A DNA stretch of 64,000 nucleotides. Source: Fibrobacteria bacterium AD312. Its GTDB lineage: Bacteria > Fibrobacterota > Fibrobacteria > Fibrobacterales > Fibrobacteraceae. Location: assembly GCA_001462345.1 (NCBI GenBank), contig LIUM01000019.1:26025-90024 (forward strand), in the 5' to 3' direction. The notes under the pieces are model-generated. The model saw nothing but the letters and a program-made list of their open reading frames with translations, was not told where the DNA came from and did not search any database. Each line of letters begins with the position of its first letter. The first letter of the stretch is position 1. Positions 11,201-18,567 of the stretch are shown piece by piece. The translations under genes were made by a program, and so were the position numbers.

Positions 11201-12571
11201 TATAGGAGTAAATTTTTTCTTTTCATCAATAAATTGATTTGGAATTGTCTTTACAAAAACGGGGGCGTCATTAATTGAATTTACAGTAAAGGTTGCTTGA
11301 GATTCAGCAGAAGCTCCTGCAGGGTCGGTTACTTTGAATGTAATGGTTTCTGAGCCATTCCATAGATTATTGGGAATCAAAATATTGGCTTCTTTTCCTG
11401 CAATTTGAACTTTAAGACTTTTGTTGCCAGTCACACTCCATTTTAATTCTTCAAACGAATGATCAACATCTTTCACTAATTTATCAAGAACTATTGGCTT
11501 AAACTGTTGCTTTTCATCAATCGTTTGATCAGTGATGCTGGAGATAAATTCTGGAGCGTCATTGACTGATTTCACTGTAAAGGATGTTTTAAAACTAGCA
11601 GAAGCGCCCTTTGAATCTGTGGCTGTGAAAGTAAAGGTTTCTGTAGGTCCGTTCCAATTTTCATTGGGGGTAGAAATGGTAGCGATATTGGATTTATCAA
11701 TAGAAGCCTTTAATTGATTGCCTCCGCTTACAGCCCATTTGATGGTGTTGATGTCATCATCTATATCGCTTACTAATTCAGAAAGATTAATTTGTTCGAA
11801 TTGATTTTTTTCGTTAATGGTTTGATCTGGAGCTTTTTGAACAATAGGAGGATCATTGATTGAACGAACAGTAAAGGATGCCGATGTTTTTGCACTTGCA
11901 TATTCACCATCGGTGGCGATGAAAGTGATTTTGGCGGCACCGTACCAATTGGTATCTGGAATGACGATATTGGCCATTCTGTTTTTATCTATAGTAACTG
12001 AGATGTCTCCAATCCCTTGTTCTTTGCCTATTGGTTGGACGTCGGTTTCCCAAATAATTTGTTCTTTAGGATGATCTTTATCTGTAACAAAATCATCTAA
12101 TTTTATAACTGTAAAACTTTTCCCTTCATCAATAGTTTGATCAGGAATAGTTTTTAGTTCAGGGGGGTTGTTTACTGATTCTACAGTAAATGTTACCGTT
12201 TCAGAACCAGAGGCGTTCTTTGTGTCGGTTGCAACAAAAGTGATATCTTCAGAGCCATTCCAGTAAGCGTCAGGCGTTTTGATTGTTGCGATTCGGTCAG
12301 AAATGGTGACCTTCAGATCTTTTGCACCAGATACAGTCCATCGTATGGATGCAGGCTTATCTTCTTCATCTGAAACATATTGATCTAGTTTGATGGTTGC
12401 AAAAGAGCCGCCTTCTGAAATAGATTCACCTGGAATTCCATTCACAGCAGGTGCATGATTTTCTTGAGCTTTTGCTGCTGGTTGTTGAGCTTCTTGAGCG
12501 GTACCTGAAACCGCAAAAAACAACCCAATGGATACTAACAAAGCGGTAATAGACGTTTTCACTGAATTCAT
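5294..12571 (-). CDS. Giant secreted cadherin-like tandem repeat protein (2425 aa)
   Basis: A signal peptide (MNSVKTSITALLVSIGLFFA, cut near SGTA-QE) is followed by about 22 beta-sandwich repeats of roughly 95-120 residues. Typical repeats run from INDPPVL through DQTIKEK and LDNFV-D-DH to W-VSGNKDLK, YWNGSETITFTVTDPEGAS and a closing TVKSIND. A last domain of another type (VSKPQNGSVTINNRDGSFSYTP, near residue 2310) resembles VCBS/tandem-95 Ig-like units. The protein ends in a lysine-rich tail, KTKKKKRRK. Every third repeat carries an insert at the same place, near residues 175, 478, 778, 1080, 1382, 1703 and 2018. No catalytic domain is visible, so adhesion or a cell-envelope scaffold is the likely role. 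GGGAG precedes the ATG. It is divergent from the sigma-70 gene and ends at a shared terminator. Confidence 0.88.
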   Translation of the reverse strand: MNSVKTSITALLVSIGLFFAVSGTAQEAQQPAAKAQENHAPAVNGIPGESISEGGSFATIKLDQYVSDEEDKPASIRWTVSGAKDLKVTISDRIATIKTPDAYWNGSEDITFVATDTKNASGSETVTFTVESVNNPPELKTIPDQTIDEGKSFTVIKLDDFVTDKDHPKEQIIWETDVQPIGKEQGIGDISVTIDKNRMANIVIPDTNWYGAAKITFIATDGEYASAKTSASFTVRSINDPPIVQKAPDQTINEKNQFEQINLSELVSDIDDDINTIKWAVSGGNQLKASIDKSNIATISTPNENWNGPTETFTFTATDSKGASASFKTSFTVKSVNDAPEFISSITDQTIDEKQQFKPIVLDKLVKDVDHSFEELKWSVTGNKSLKVQIAGKEANILIPNNLWNGSETITFKVTDPAGASAESQATFTVNSINDAPVFVKTIPNQFIDEKKKFTPINIDEFIKDPDHKNSDLSIDVSVKHQGKEPESGTLNVSVNEKHVANIEIPDTYWNGAAIVTFTVTDPEGATVKQDVTFTVKSINDIPVFKKIADQTVEEKSELSSVVLDEFLSDADHDLSKLNIELSGLKEIKASLNAKTREVSFKTPNINWNGSEILTVKATDPEGGSATTTMKLTVKSINDPPVLKDIPEQTIKEKQSFKPIELDNFVTDIDHEKNNLKWTVSGNKELKVVIDANRKMTITPPTIYWNGSETLNIKVTDPANASDERTVTFTIESINDLPEFTKKVDDQEIDEKKEFAPIKLGEMIKDPDHKLDELTWTFDVKAAPGSPKGYTPGLQVNLDAKHVATIQIPDKMWNGADQITFTATDPEGGKASVSAKFTVKSINDVPVLKKINDQTIDEKQSFAEIHLQEIVTDADHSFDKLKWTTSGEKDLKVIIKNGIASVTTPNNLWNGMEKITFTVTDPEGASAKQTAVFTVKSINDPPIMSDIKDQTIKEKQQFKEIELDNYVKDLDHDFKLLKWTVSGNKDLKATIDANRKATVTAPNPLWHGSETIKFTVTDPEGASDSRSVQFTIESINDQPIFVKDIQNQTINEKKTFAPISLNDFINDPDHNKNDLSWTFEVKPAPGAPKNYQTALQVKLDEKKVATVVTPNEYWNGAEQIVFTVTDPEGAKATSTVLFTVKSINDAPVLKKINDQSILEKESFASFNLSELVEDPDDPYSKLKWNITGAKDLKISMNKNGEVSISTPNKLWNGSEKITFAVSDPDGATAKQTATFSVKSINDPPVMKDIPSQTIKEKAAFKVISLDDYVNDLDHDNAKLKWKIEGNKDLKASLDQSRKLTVTAPNEFWHGSETLKITVTDPEGASDTRSVVYTIESVNDKPEFVKEIPDQEIDEKKQFIPIKLNDFIKDPDHKKEALTWSWKAVPVSAKAAPSKKRGKKAEAAPVAESPLKVNIDNKQIATIVIPDTYWNGAANITFTATDPEGGVASSTMKATVMSINDIPKISDKASKGETIREGGRFNTIDLSTLASDPDHKVTDLKWTITGNKNLKVEIKKDNTVIISVPHNQWFGKEELTFTVTDPEGGKDSHKMIFEATEVNDPPTISAIPGQKIKEKQTFKPIKLDDYVKDPDDKPSELTWTVSGQKNLKTEISSSRVLTVTAPYPHYNGEQESLVLIVKDKAGGASSIIVPFEITSVNDAPVIKDIPDQKIKEKGSFKSIPLDNFVEDLDHKKDKLVWDVKVENPNTPAPAPKKARKGKKGKKQEEAEVAPVADDVTVEIDDKRVANIKIASKFFHGERKVTFTVRDPEGAKDSKTIQLVVESVNDLPVLKPIPTQEIQEKESFKAVDLNAFVSDDDHPTSSLNFSVQNTRQLKASINAKNQLIVTTPDKYWFGEEKIILTVQDPEGGKAVQPILFKVEPVNDSPVIKGLKGQTIKEKEKFAPVDLGSVVTDPDNKPNELTWSVSGNKDLKVEIRGSKAMVMAPNPNWFGKETLIFTVKDKLGASASESVTFEVTPVNDPPQLKNIQPITIDEKKSFPQIDFSKLVSDPDNKLEDLYWTIDNGLPPSKDKKGRLTSGKPSTVKHELDFNIDQKGVLTIRTPDSFWNGSESVTINVFDPSGEKASITAKFTVKPVNDPPVVTAIEGQETLEGKGFKPIKLDNYVKDPDNKNHEIKWTVTGNRHLDVMITSGREALIKPKRLDWFGEETLVFTAKDPAGASDKSVAKFVVKHVNSVPVMRDIPDYTIKEDENNGVIAIIKLDQFARDKDHRFDELKWTFTGNKFLRVDHDRVRNELKVSQPYEHWNGSPETITFTVTDPEGASATTKAKFTVVAVNDAPVAVSQAYQTKEGEVLKVNATNGLMAGATDPDGEKPIEAVLVSKPQNGSVTINNRDGSFSYTPNKGFYGLDEFTFKIKDKGGLYSKVETAEINVSFKMKDVRKAEEVKKDEPAPAADTKQAPKTKKKKRRK

Positions 12572-12887
12572 TTATATCTCCCATAAGGCCCTAAAAACAA
12601 CATTAACCCGACCACGAAAAGGTTTTGTTGAGAACCCTACAAAATAAAAAACACCGGCACTAGGTGTGGCCATGATGTGCAAAATATAACGTATTTAAAG
12701 AAAACGTGGTGTTTTTTTTCAAAAAAAAGATATTGGTTTTTTTTTGTTTACAAAAATTTATCCATTGAAAAATATAAGTCGTTGAAAAATAAGAAGTTAT
12801 GGCGAGTAAACTAATTTCACTCCCCAAAAAACTTTTATTTTACTTAAAAAAAACTTAGAAAAAGCTTTCATTTTTCAAAAATGTTCG

Positions 12888-12895
12888 TATTTTTG
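12888..12895 (+). promoter_or_regulatory. TAnnTTTG promoter box before the sigma-70 gene
   Basis: TATTTTTG matches the Bacteroidota-type -7 element and lies 21 bases before the ATG of the sigma factor. The 345-base gap between the giant protein gene and the sigma gene is otherwise AT-rich; I see only a weak ACACC/GGTGT inverted repeat near 12650 and no small gene. Confidence 0.4.
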
Positions 12896-12916
12896 TAGGA
12901 CAGAGGGCTCAATATT

Positions 12917-13684
12917 ATGGAAAAAATAGATGACAATTTAAAACAATTTCTGAAGGAAGTTAGGGGAACTCAAGTTCTTTCGCGCTCTGAAGAAATGCTT
13001 CTCTTTCAGTTAATGGCTCAAGGGAATAAAGAAGCTAAGCACAAGCTAGTGGTTGCCAATATCAAATTTGTTACCAAGGTGGCTTTACAGTATAAATCAT
13101 CTTCTCTTTCTTCTGCAGACCTGATTAATGAAGGAACAATGGGATTAATTCGAGCAATCGAAAGCTATGACCCTTCTAGGGGGCTTAAGTTTATCTCTTA
13201 TGCGGTTTGGTGGATTAGAGCCTATATTACTAGAGCTATTTATGAACAAGATACTTTAATTCGGTTGCCTTCCAATCAACGTTGGCGATTAAATCAGGCT
13301 AGGCGATCTAATGAAAAAGTCGATGATATTGAAGAAAATGTAAAAGTGCTTATGCAGATGGGGTTATCTGGTGTTTCAATAGATTCTCCTATTTCCAACG
13401 CTACTACAGTGACTTTTGCAGATGTGATAGCATCTCCTCATAAGTCCACAGATGAAGAGAATGATGCCCTGATTTCGGTTCTTAAAAAGGAACTTTCTGG
13501 TCGAGAATATCAAGTGATTATTGATTTTTATGGTTTAAATGAGGTTTCTTCTAAAACATTGGGAGAAATTGCAAAAACTCTTGAACTTTCGAGAGAACGG
13601 GTACGTCAGCTTCGAAATCAGGCTCTTCAACGTATTCGAAAAACGATGAATCGTACAGATTCTTCGTGTAGGTCGTATTTATAG
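12917..13684 (+). CDS. RNA polymerase sigma-70 factor, short RpoD/SigA type
   Basis: A 255-residue sigma factor with region 1.2 (LKQFLKEVRGTQVLSRSEE), region 2 with the core-binding and -10 recognition stretch (GTMGLIRAIESYDPSRGLKF and YAVWWIRAYITRAI), a compact region 3, and region 4 with the helix-turn-helix TLGEIAKTLELSRERVRQLR. Region 1.1 is absent, as in the short primary sigma factors of Bacteroidota and relatives. It could be the housekeeping factor or a group 2 paralogue; the sequence alone does not decide. AGAGGG lies about nine bases before the ATG. It stands alone, with its own TAnnTTTG box upstream. Confidence 0.92.
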   Translation: MEKIDDNLKQFLKEVRGTQVLSRSEEMLLFQLMAQGNKEAKHKLVVANIKFVTKVALQYKSSSLSSADLINEGTMGLIRAIESYDPSRGLKFISYAVWWIRAYITRAIYEQDTLIRLPSNQRWRLNQARRSNEKVDDIEENVKVLMQMGLSGVSIDSPISNATTVTFADVIASPHKSTDEENDALISVLKKELSGREYQVIIDFYGLNEVSSKTLGEIAKTLELSRERVRQLRNQALQRIRKTMNRTDSSCRSYL

Positions 13685-13716
13685 CTATAAAAAATGACAA
13701 AAACGACTAGATAGAC

Positions 13717-13724
13717 TATCTTTG
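13717..13724 (+). promoter_or_regulatory. TAnnTTTG promoter box before the 13759 gene
   Basis: TATCTTTG matches the -7 consensus and lies 35 bases before the next ATG. It would start a transcript covering the 136-aa gene and the M23 peptidase gene. Confidence 0.4.
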
Positions 13725-13758
13725 TGTTCACTGCAATTCTTTACAGACGGGTTTTTTT

Positions 13759-14169
13759 ATGAAATTTGTGTTTCTTTGCGATGCTAATTACCTCAAAGGC
13801 GATTTGGTTTCATTTGTGAATAACTTTCCTACCAATCATGAATTGGTCACAATGACTGCCGAAGAATTTCTTCAAGCAAAAGGCTTCTTGGAAGGAACTT
13901 TCGCTATTTTGGCTGAACGTTCCACATGGCAGAAAAATTTCAGCCTTTTCCGTTATTTTGGATTACTTCCTGTTCTTGAAGTGCTTCCTCTTGGCGTGGT
14001 TAGTCGTTCTCGTCGAGTGGAACCTTTGAAAGGTCGTAGCTCAGCTCGAGGTACAGAGGTGTACTTTAATCCTTCATCATCTCCAGAAGAACTCTTTATG
14101 GCGATTGATAAATTCATCTCCGCTCCTCCATTTGGTTTTGTCTATTCTAGAGGTTCAGCGAAAGCGTAA
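13759..14169 (+). CDS. Unknown 136-aa protein, receiver-sized
   Basis: I do not recognise a family. The first strand MKFVFLCDANYLKGDLVSFV and the alternating strand/helix pattern, including FAILAERS and PEELFMAIDKFI, suggest a small Rossmann-like or degenerate receiver fold with no obvious phosphoacceptor site. A basic loop (SRSRRVEPLKGRSSARG) lies near residues 78-95. There is no signal peptide or membrane segment. The M23 peptidase gene starts five bases after its stop, so the two are probably made together; the pairing suggests this protein acts with the cytoplasmic half of that membrane protein. Confidence 0.75.
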   Translation: MKFVFLCDANYLKGDLVSFVNNFPTNHELVTMTAEEFLQAKGFLEGTFAILAERSTWQKNFSLFRYFGLLPVLEVLPLGVVSRSRRVEPLKGRSSARGTEVYFNPSSSPEELFMAIDKFISAPPFGFVYSRGSAKA

Positions 14170-14174
14170 GGAAT

Positions 14175-15680
14175 ATGCGACGTCGAGTGCTAGAGTCTCT
14201 TGCCTCTCAGGGGGCTTTAGTTGCTTTCGTGTCGACTCCTAATGATTCTTTGGAGGCTTCAGAAGCAATTCTTTTAGCGCACTCTTTTAATACGAGTGCG
14301 CTTTCTCTTATTATTGACTTTCAGGGAATTTTTAAATCTTACTCTGTAAGATCATGTGAATCTCTTTTTTCAACTCGTTTTCACTTTAATGAAAGCATTG
14401 AAGAACAAGATGGTTTTGCATTATTGACTTCTAATGGAGTCTCTATTCCAGAAGATTCTCAATCGATACATTTGTTTTTACAAAATCTTGTTTCTCTTCA
14501 AAAACAACATCCATTTATTTTACTTTTTCTCCCAGCAGAACATACTTCTTTTTTTGAAAAACTTTTATCTGCTGTACAGTTGATGGTTGTCTATCCAACG
14601 GATGAACAATCACTTTCAACTCTCTCAAAATCCATTTCTTCCATGGATGGATTGAGAAAAGAAAAAATTTTATGGCTTTTTTCTTTGTTGCCTAGTTCAA
14701 AAGAATTTCCTCGATTACATAAAGAAGTAAAAATATATTCAGACATTAAACAGAAGGCCGTGGAGACATGGAAAAAAGATTTTCCTGCTTTTGCTGTTGA
14801 AATAAAAAATATTTTAAAAATCCAAATTCTAAAAAAGAATCCTCTGGATGGATTTGCTCGTGTTTTTTTGAGCCTTTGGCCTTTGTTGCTTGTATTTGCT
14901 TTAATCATTCCTTTTCTAATTCCAAAAAAGTTGGAGCCAACCATTTCTAATTTGAGAGATGCTCGTCAAGAACGCAATGCACTATCTGGTGCTCCTTATT
15001 TTTTATTTGAGTTTGATGGCAAAGAAACGTTACAACGTATAGGTCGCTATGCCGTTGGTCGTTTTAATGCTCAAGTCACTACAGAAAAAACATTAAATCA
15101 GTATGTGGAAGAAGTTCTTGAAAAAAATGGTTATCCAAAATCTTCATGGCGAAAAGAAAAAGTAAATATTCCGCCTCGGGGTACTCGTCTTCAATTTTTG
15201 CCTCCTGAATTTTTATCTCCAGCTAAAAATGATTCTCTTGGTCTTGCGTGGGGCTATTTCACTAGTCTTATCTCTGATAGTATTGCTTATTTAACAGAAT
15301 TATATCATGAATCACCAAAAGAAGTGGGGCGAGTGCATCGTGGAATTGATATTGCAAGTCGTCATGGAGCACGCATACTAGCACCCTTTGCTGCAAAAGC
15401 ATGGACATTCAAAGATGAACGTGGTGGAGTTGTAATAGGCCTTGTTCATGAAAAGAAGGTAATGCTTTTTATGCATTGTGATCAGCTTCTTTATTTGGAT
15501 GGTCAAGAGGTGATGGCTGGTGATCCTATTGCAACGGTAGGTACAACAGGGCATACTACAGGTCCTCATGTTCATCTTGAAACAGGTATTGTTCAGAAGA
15601 AAGGGGATAAGTTTTTGGGGAATATTCGCTATAAAACTGTGAACCCCATCACTTGGTTCTATTTGCAAGTCAAAAAATAG
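14175..15680 (+). CDS. Membrane-anchored M23 (LytM) peptidase with MinD-like N-terminus
   Basis: The C-terminal third is a peptidase family M23 domain. H388 and D392 (HRGID), H434 (MHCDQL) and the HxH of GPHVHLE at 465-467 give a complete zinc site, so it should cut peptidoglycan cross-links or regulate another hydrolase. One membrane helix lies at about 229-250 (SLWPLLLVFALIIPFLIP), placing M23 in the periplasm. The cytoplasmic 228 residues start GALVAFVSTPNDSLEASEAI and continue to LSLIIDFQG, which follows the layout of MinD/ParA ATPases, but the Lys/Gly P-loop is missing. AAGGA stands two bases before the ATG. It follows the 136-aa gene by five bases. The MinD-like reading rests on pattern only. 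Confidence 0.87.
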   Translation: MRRRVLESLASQGALVAFVSTPNDSLEASEAILLAHSFNTSALSLIIDFQGIFKSYSVRSCESLFSTRFHFNESIEEQDGFALLTSNGVSIPEDSQSIHLFLQNLVSLQKQHPFILLFLPAEHTSFFEKLLSAVQLMVVYPTDEQSLSTLSKSISSMDGLRKEKILWLFSLLPSSKEFPRLHKEVKIYSDIKQKAVETWKKDFPAFAVEIKNILKIQILKKNPLDGFARVFLSLWPLLLVFALIIPFLIPKKLEPTISNLRDARQERNALSGAPYFLFEFDGKETLQRIGRYAVGRFNAQVTTEKTLNQYVEEVLEKNGYPKSSWRKEKVNIPPRGTRLQFLPPEFLSPAKNDSLGLAWGYFTSLISDSIAYLTELYHESPKEVGRVHRGIDIASRHGARILAPFAAKAWTFKDERGGVVIGLVHEKKVMLFMHCDQLLYLDGQEVMAGDPIATVGTTGHTTGPHVHLETGIVQKKGDKFLGNIRYKTVNPITWFYLQVKK

Positions 15681-15783
15681 CTTGTAGTAAGAAAAAAATT
15701 ACAAAAATGGGCTCGTTTTTTTTCAAAAACTAAATAGTTTTGTGTCTGGGAAAAGGATGGATGAAACATTTATAGGAGTATAC

Positions 15784-16221
15784 ATGAAATTACGCTTTTT
15801 CATTTTCTTTGTTTTCGCATCCTTGTTCTTAGGTTGTTCTTCTTTATCTATGCCAAAAGCAAAAGTAGTTGAACATGAAGCTGATCGTACTATCCCTGCA
15901 ATTGATGAAATGATCGTTGAAATGAAACAGGATTACATCACAAAGTGCTATGCTCCTGTAATTAATCGTGATCCACCTGAAAATTCTTGTCAAACAGAAC
16001 TTTTTCAAATGTTAGAACGTCGCTATCATACTAACTATAGCCAAAATCACGTTAATATGGCTTCAAATGACCTCTTTTTTAGAGATGTGGAAGTTCAGTT
16101 GAAGAAAATGGTTCGTACTGATCCAGGCGTTCGTAATGCCGTTAAAAATGGTGCTTTTACAAGTACTGACGAAATGCTTTCCTACTACAAAGGAAAGTAT
16201 GCTTTTGAATCAAATCAATAA
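15784..16221 (+). CDS. Hypothetical lipoprotein
   Basis: The signal ends in a lipobox, LFLGCSS, giving a mature lipoprotein of about 125 residues. It has two further cysteines (TKCYAP and NSCQTE) that could form a disulfide and is otherwise helical and charged. No family is recognised. I chose the ATG at 15784 because AGGAG lies seven bases upstream; the longer frame from 15742 adds a hydrophilic stretch in front of the signal peptide. It stands alone and ends in a strong terminator. Confidence 0.8.
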   Translation: MKLRFFIFFVFASLFLGCSSLSMPKAKVVEHEADRTIPAIDEMIVEMKQDYITKCYAPVINRDPPENSCQTELFQMLERRYHTNYSQNHVNMASNDLFFRDVEVQLKKMVRTDPGVRNAVKNGAFTSTDEMLSYYKGKYAFESNQ

Positions 16222-16246
16222 AACTAAAGTTTCCTTGTTGTTATGG

Positions 16247-16289
16247 CGAAAGGCTTTTTGATTCAAATCAAGAAGCCTTTCGTTTTTTT
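16247..16289 (+). terminator. Intrinsic terminator after the lipoprotein
   Basis: CGAAAGGCTT...AAGCCTTTCG with internal TTGAT/ATCAA pairing closes a small loop and is followed by seven T. Confidence 0.88.
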
Positions 16290-16306
16290 ATATGGAACAA
16301 TTTTAC

Positions 16307-16314
16307 TATATTTG
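16307..16314 (+). promoter_or_regulatory. TAnnTTTG promoter box before leuC
   Basis: TATATTTG lies 30 bases before the leuC ATG, just after the preceding terminator, so a new transcript probably starts here. No leader peptide or attenuator is visible in the short gap. Confidence 0.45.
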
Positions 16315-16343
16315 TACAACCTTTTTTTTGTAATGGTAATTTT

Positions 16344-17750
16344 ATGGGTAAAAATTTATATCAGAAAGTATTTGAAAGTCATACTGTAGCTAAATTGCCA
16401 AGTGGTCAATTCCAGCTTTTTATTGGGCTTCATCTTTGTCATGAAGTCACTAGTCCTCAAGCTTTTGCCATGCTTCGCGAAGAAGGTCAAAAAGTTTTAT
16501 TTCCTGAACGCACTTTTGCCACTGTAGATCATATTATTCCAACGACTGCAGCGGATCGAGTTCGTCCATTAAAAGATGCTATTTCAGAAGAGATGTTCTC
16601 CCATATTGAAAAGAACACTAAGGATTTTGGTATTCGCTTTTTTGGTCCTTCGACGGAAGAACAAGGCGTGATTCATATTGTCGGTCCAGAAGAAGGCGTC
16701 ACTCAGCCTGGTATGACTGTCGCTTGTGGTGATTCTCATACTGCAACTCATGGTGCTTTTGGTGCTATTGCCTTTGGTATTGGAACAAGTCAAGTGGCAG
16801 ACGTACTTGCTACTCAAACATTAGCAATGAGTCCTTTAAAAACGCGTCGTTTAGTATTTACAGGTAAATTAAATAAAGGTGTAACAGCTAAAGATGTAGC
16901 TCTTGCTTACATCGCAAAGCTTGGCGTGAATGGCGGCGTTGGCTATGCTTATGAATTTGCAGGCCCAGTGATTGAAGCTATGGATATGGAAGGTCGTATG
17001 ACTATTTGTAATATGGCTATTGAAGGCGGTGCTCGTGTGGGTTATTGTAATCCAGATGAGAAAACATTTGCCTTTTTGAAAGGAAAGCCATATGCTCCTA
17101 AGGCGGACAAATGGGATGCCGCGATTGCTTACTGGAAGTCTGTAGCAAGCGATCCAGATGCTTCTTTTGATGATGAAATTGAAATCAATTGCGATGATTT
17201 AGAACCTATGGTCACATGGGGTATTACTCCAGCGCAAGCAATTCAATTGAATGAAAACATGCCTAAAGTTAATGATTTCTCAGATTCTGAACGAAAAGTG
17301 GTTGCTGAAGCATACGAATACATGGGTTTTGAAGAAGGATCCAAGATTTTAGGTACTTCAATAGATATTGCTTTTGTTGGTAGCTGTACTAATGGACGCC
17401 TTTCGGATTTACAAGCGGCTGCCGATATTATTAAAGGCAGAAAAGTGGCTTCCTCTGTAAAGATGTGGGTTGTACCTGGCTCAATGAAAATCAAAAAAGA
17501 AGCAGAAGCACTTGGTTTAGACAAAATCTTTACTGAAGCTGGGGCAGAATGGCGTGAAGCGGGTTGTTCCCTTTGTTTAGCCATGAACCCAGATAAATTA
17601 CAAGGGCGTCAAATTAGTGCAAGCTCAAGTAACCGTAATTTTAAGGGACGTCAAGGAAGTCCTGCTGGACGTACTTTGTTAATGAGTCCTGCAATGGTGG
17701 CCGCTGCTGCTATTGAAGGTAAAGTTACAGACGTTCGCAAATACCTTTAA
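16344..17750 (+). CDS. leuC: 3-isopropylmalate dehydratase large subunit
   Basis: Aconitase-family subunit that, with LeuD, isomerises 2-isopropylmalate in leucine synthesis and also citramalate in the pyruvate route to isoleucine. The [4Fe-4S] ligands are in GSCTNGR and in [10 protein letters not shown]; the substrate loop [14 protein letters not shown] and the C-terminal [12 protein letters not shown] are all present. Length 468 aa is typical for the bacterial two-subunit enzyme. leuD follows ten bases later with its own ribosome site. No leuA or leuB is in the window, but a citramalate synthase gene lies 8 kb away. Confidence 0.96.
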   Translation: MGKNLYQKVFESHTVAKLPSGQFQLFIGLHLCHEVTSPQAFAMLREEGQKVLFPERTFATVDHIIPTTAADRVRPLKDAISEEMFSHIEKNTKDFGIRFFGPSTEEQGVIHIVGPEEGVTQPGMTVACGDSHTATHGAFGAIAFGIGTSQVADVLATQTLAMSPLKTRRLVFTGKLNKGVTAKDVALAYIAKLGVNGGVGYAYEFAGPVIEAMDMEGRMTICNMAIEGGARVGYCNPDEKTFAFLKGKPYAPKADKWDAAIAYWKSVASDPDASFDDEIEINCDDLEPMVTWGITPAQAIQLNENMPKVNDFSDSERKVVAEAYEYMGFEEGSKILGTSIDIAFVGSCTNGRLSDLQAAADIIKGRKVASSVKMWVVPGSMKIKKEAEALGLDKIFTEAGAEWREAGCSLCLAMNPDKLQGRQISASSSNRNFKGRQGSPAGRTLLMSPAMVAAAAIEGKVTDVRKYL

Positions 17751-17760
17751 GGAGAATTTT

Positions 17761-18363
17761 ATGAGTATGCCTATTATAAATGTGATAAAAGGTTCAGGAA
17801 TTCCTTTACGAGGGAATGACATTGATACGGATCGTATTATTCCTGCTCGTTTTTTAAAGTGCGTGACTTTTGATGGTCTTGGTGATTTTGCTTTTGCTGA
17901 TGATATTAAAGGTCTAGAAGCTCAAGGTAAAACACATCCTTTTCGCGATCCTATTTATGCGAAAGGCTCTATTCTAGTTTCTAATCAAAACTTCGGTTGC
18001 GGTTCCAGTCGTGAGCATGCTCCTCAGGCCTTAAAACGTTGGGGAGTGCGTGCCATTATTGCTGAAAGTTATTCTGAAATCTTTTTTGGAAACTGTGTTG
18101 CTTTAGGCATTCCATGTTATAAAGTGGATCATGCTACAGCAGAAAAAATTCTGGCTTGGATTGAAGCCAATCCATCAACAGAAATGGAAACCAGCACTCA
18201 AGAGAAAACCTTAAAACTTTCTAATGAAACGATTCCTTTAATTCTTGCTGATGGGCCTAGAGGTCAATTTTTAGATGGCTCTTGGCATGCACGCGCTGCT
18301 TTGATGGCTAATATGGATAAGGTCGCGCAAGTAGCTTCTAATCTTCCGTACATGAAGTTTTAG
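17761..18363 (+). CDS. leuD: 3-isopropylmalate dehydratase small subunit
   Basis: Swivel-domain partner of LeuC. The features are GNDIDTDRIIPARFLKC near the start and NFGCGSSREHAPQALKRWG, the loop that closes over the active site. The ATG at 17761 has AAGGAG seven to eight bases upstream, so the longer frame overlapping the end of leuC is not used. It has about 200 residues as expected. A hairpin terminator lies just downstream, making leuCD a two-gene operon. Confidence 0.96.
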   Translation: MSMPIINVIKGSGIPLRGNDIDTDRIIPARFLKCVTFDGLGDFAFADDIKGLEAQGKTHPFRDPIYAKGSILVSNQNFGCGSSREHAPQALKRWGVRAIIAESYSEIFFGNCVALGIPCYKVDHATAEKILAWIEANPSTEMETSTQEKTLKLSNETIPLILADGPRGQFLDGSWHARAALMANMDKVAQVASNLPYMKF

Positions 18364-18391
18364 TTTAAAGCTCATTTTTTATTTAATTAAT

Positions 18392-18424
18392 AGCTCCTTC
18401 AAAGAAAAATGAAGGAGCTTTTTT
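18392..18424 (+). terminator. Intrinsic terminator after leuD
   Basis: AGCTCCTTCA pairs with TGAAGGAGCT across an eight-base loop and is followed by a T-run. Confidence 0.88.
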
Positions 18425-18567
18425 GTTTTGAATATATTTTTTAATGCTAAAAATAATCACTTGTTTATATTTTATTGGAGCGCTTCATATTTTTATTTTT
18501 TATGGAAAAAGGTCTGCAAAAAAGAATTCTGTGTGGGGCTAGTTTAATTTTTTAAAGGAAAATTATA

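Noticed and set aside
5988..12074. Many open frames on the plus strand opposite the giant protein gene
   Set aside because: They repeat with the same period as the sense domains and share their codon pattern in mirror, so they are shadows.
12572..12916. Operator from ACACC/GGTGT near 12650
   Set aside because: Five-base arms are expected by chance in a gap of this length.
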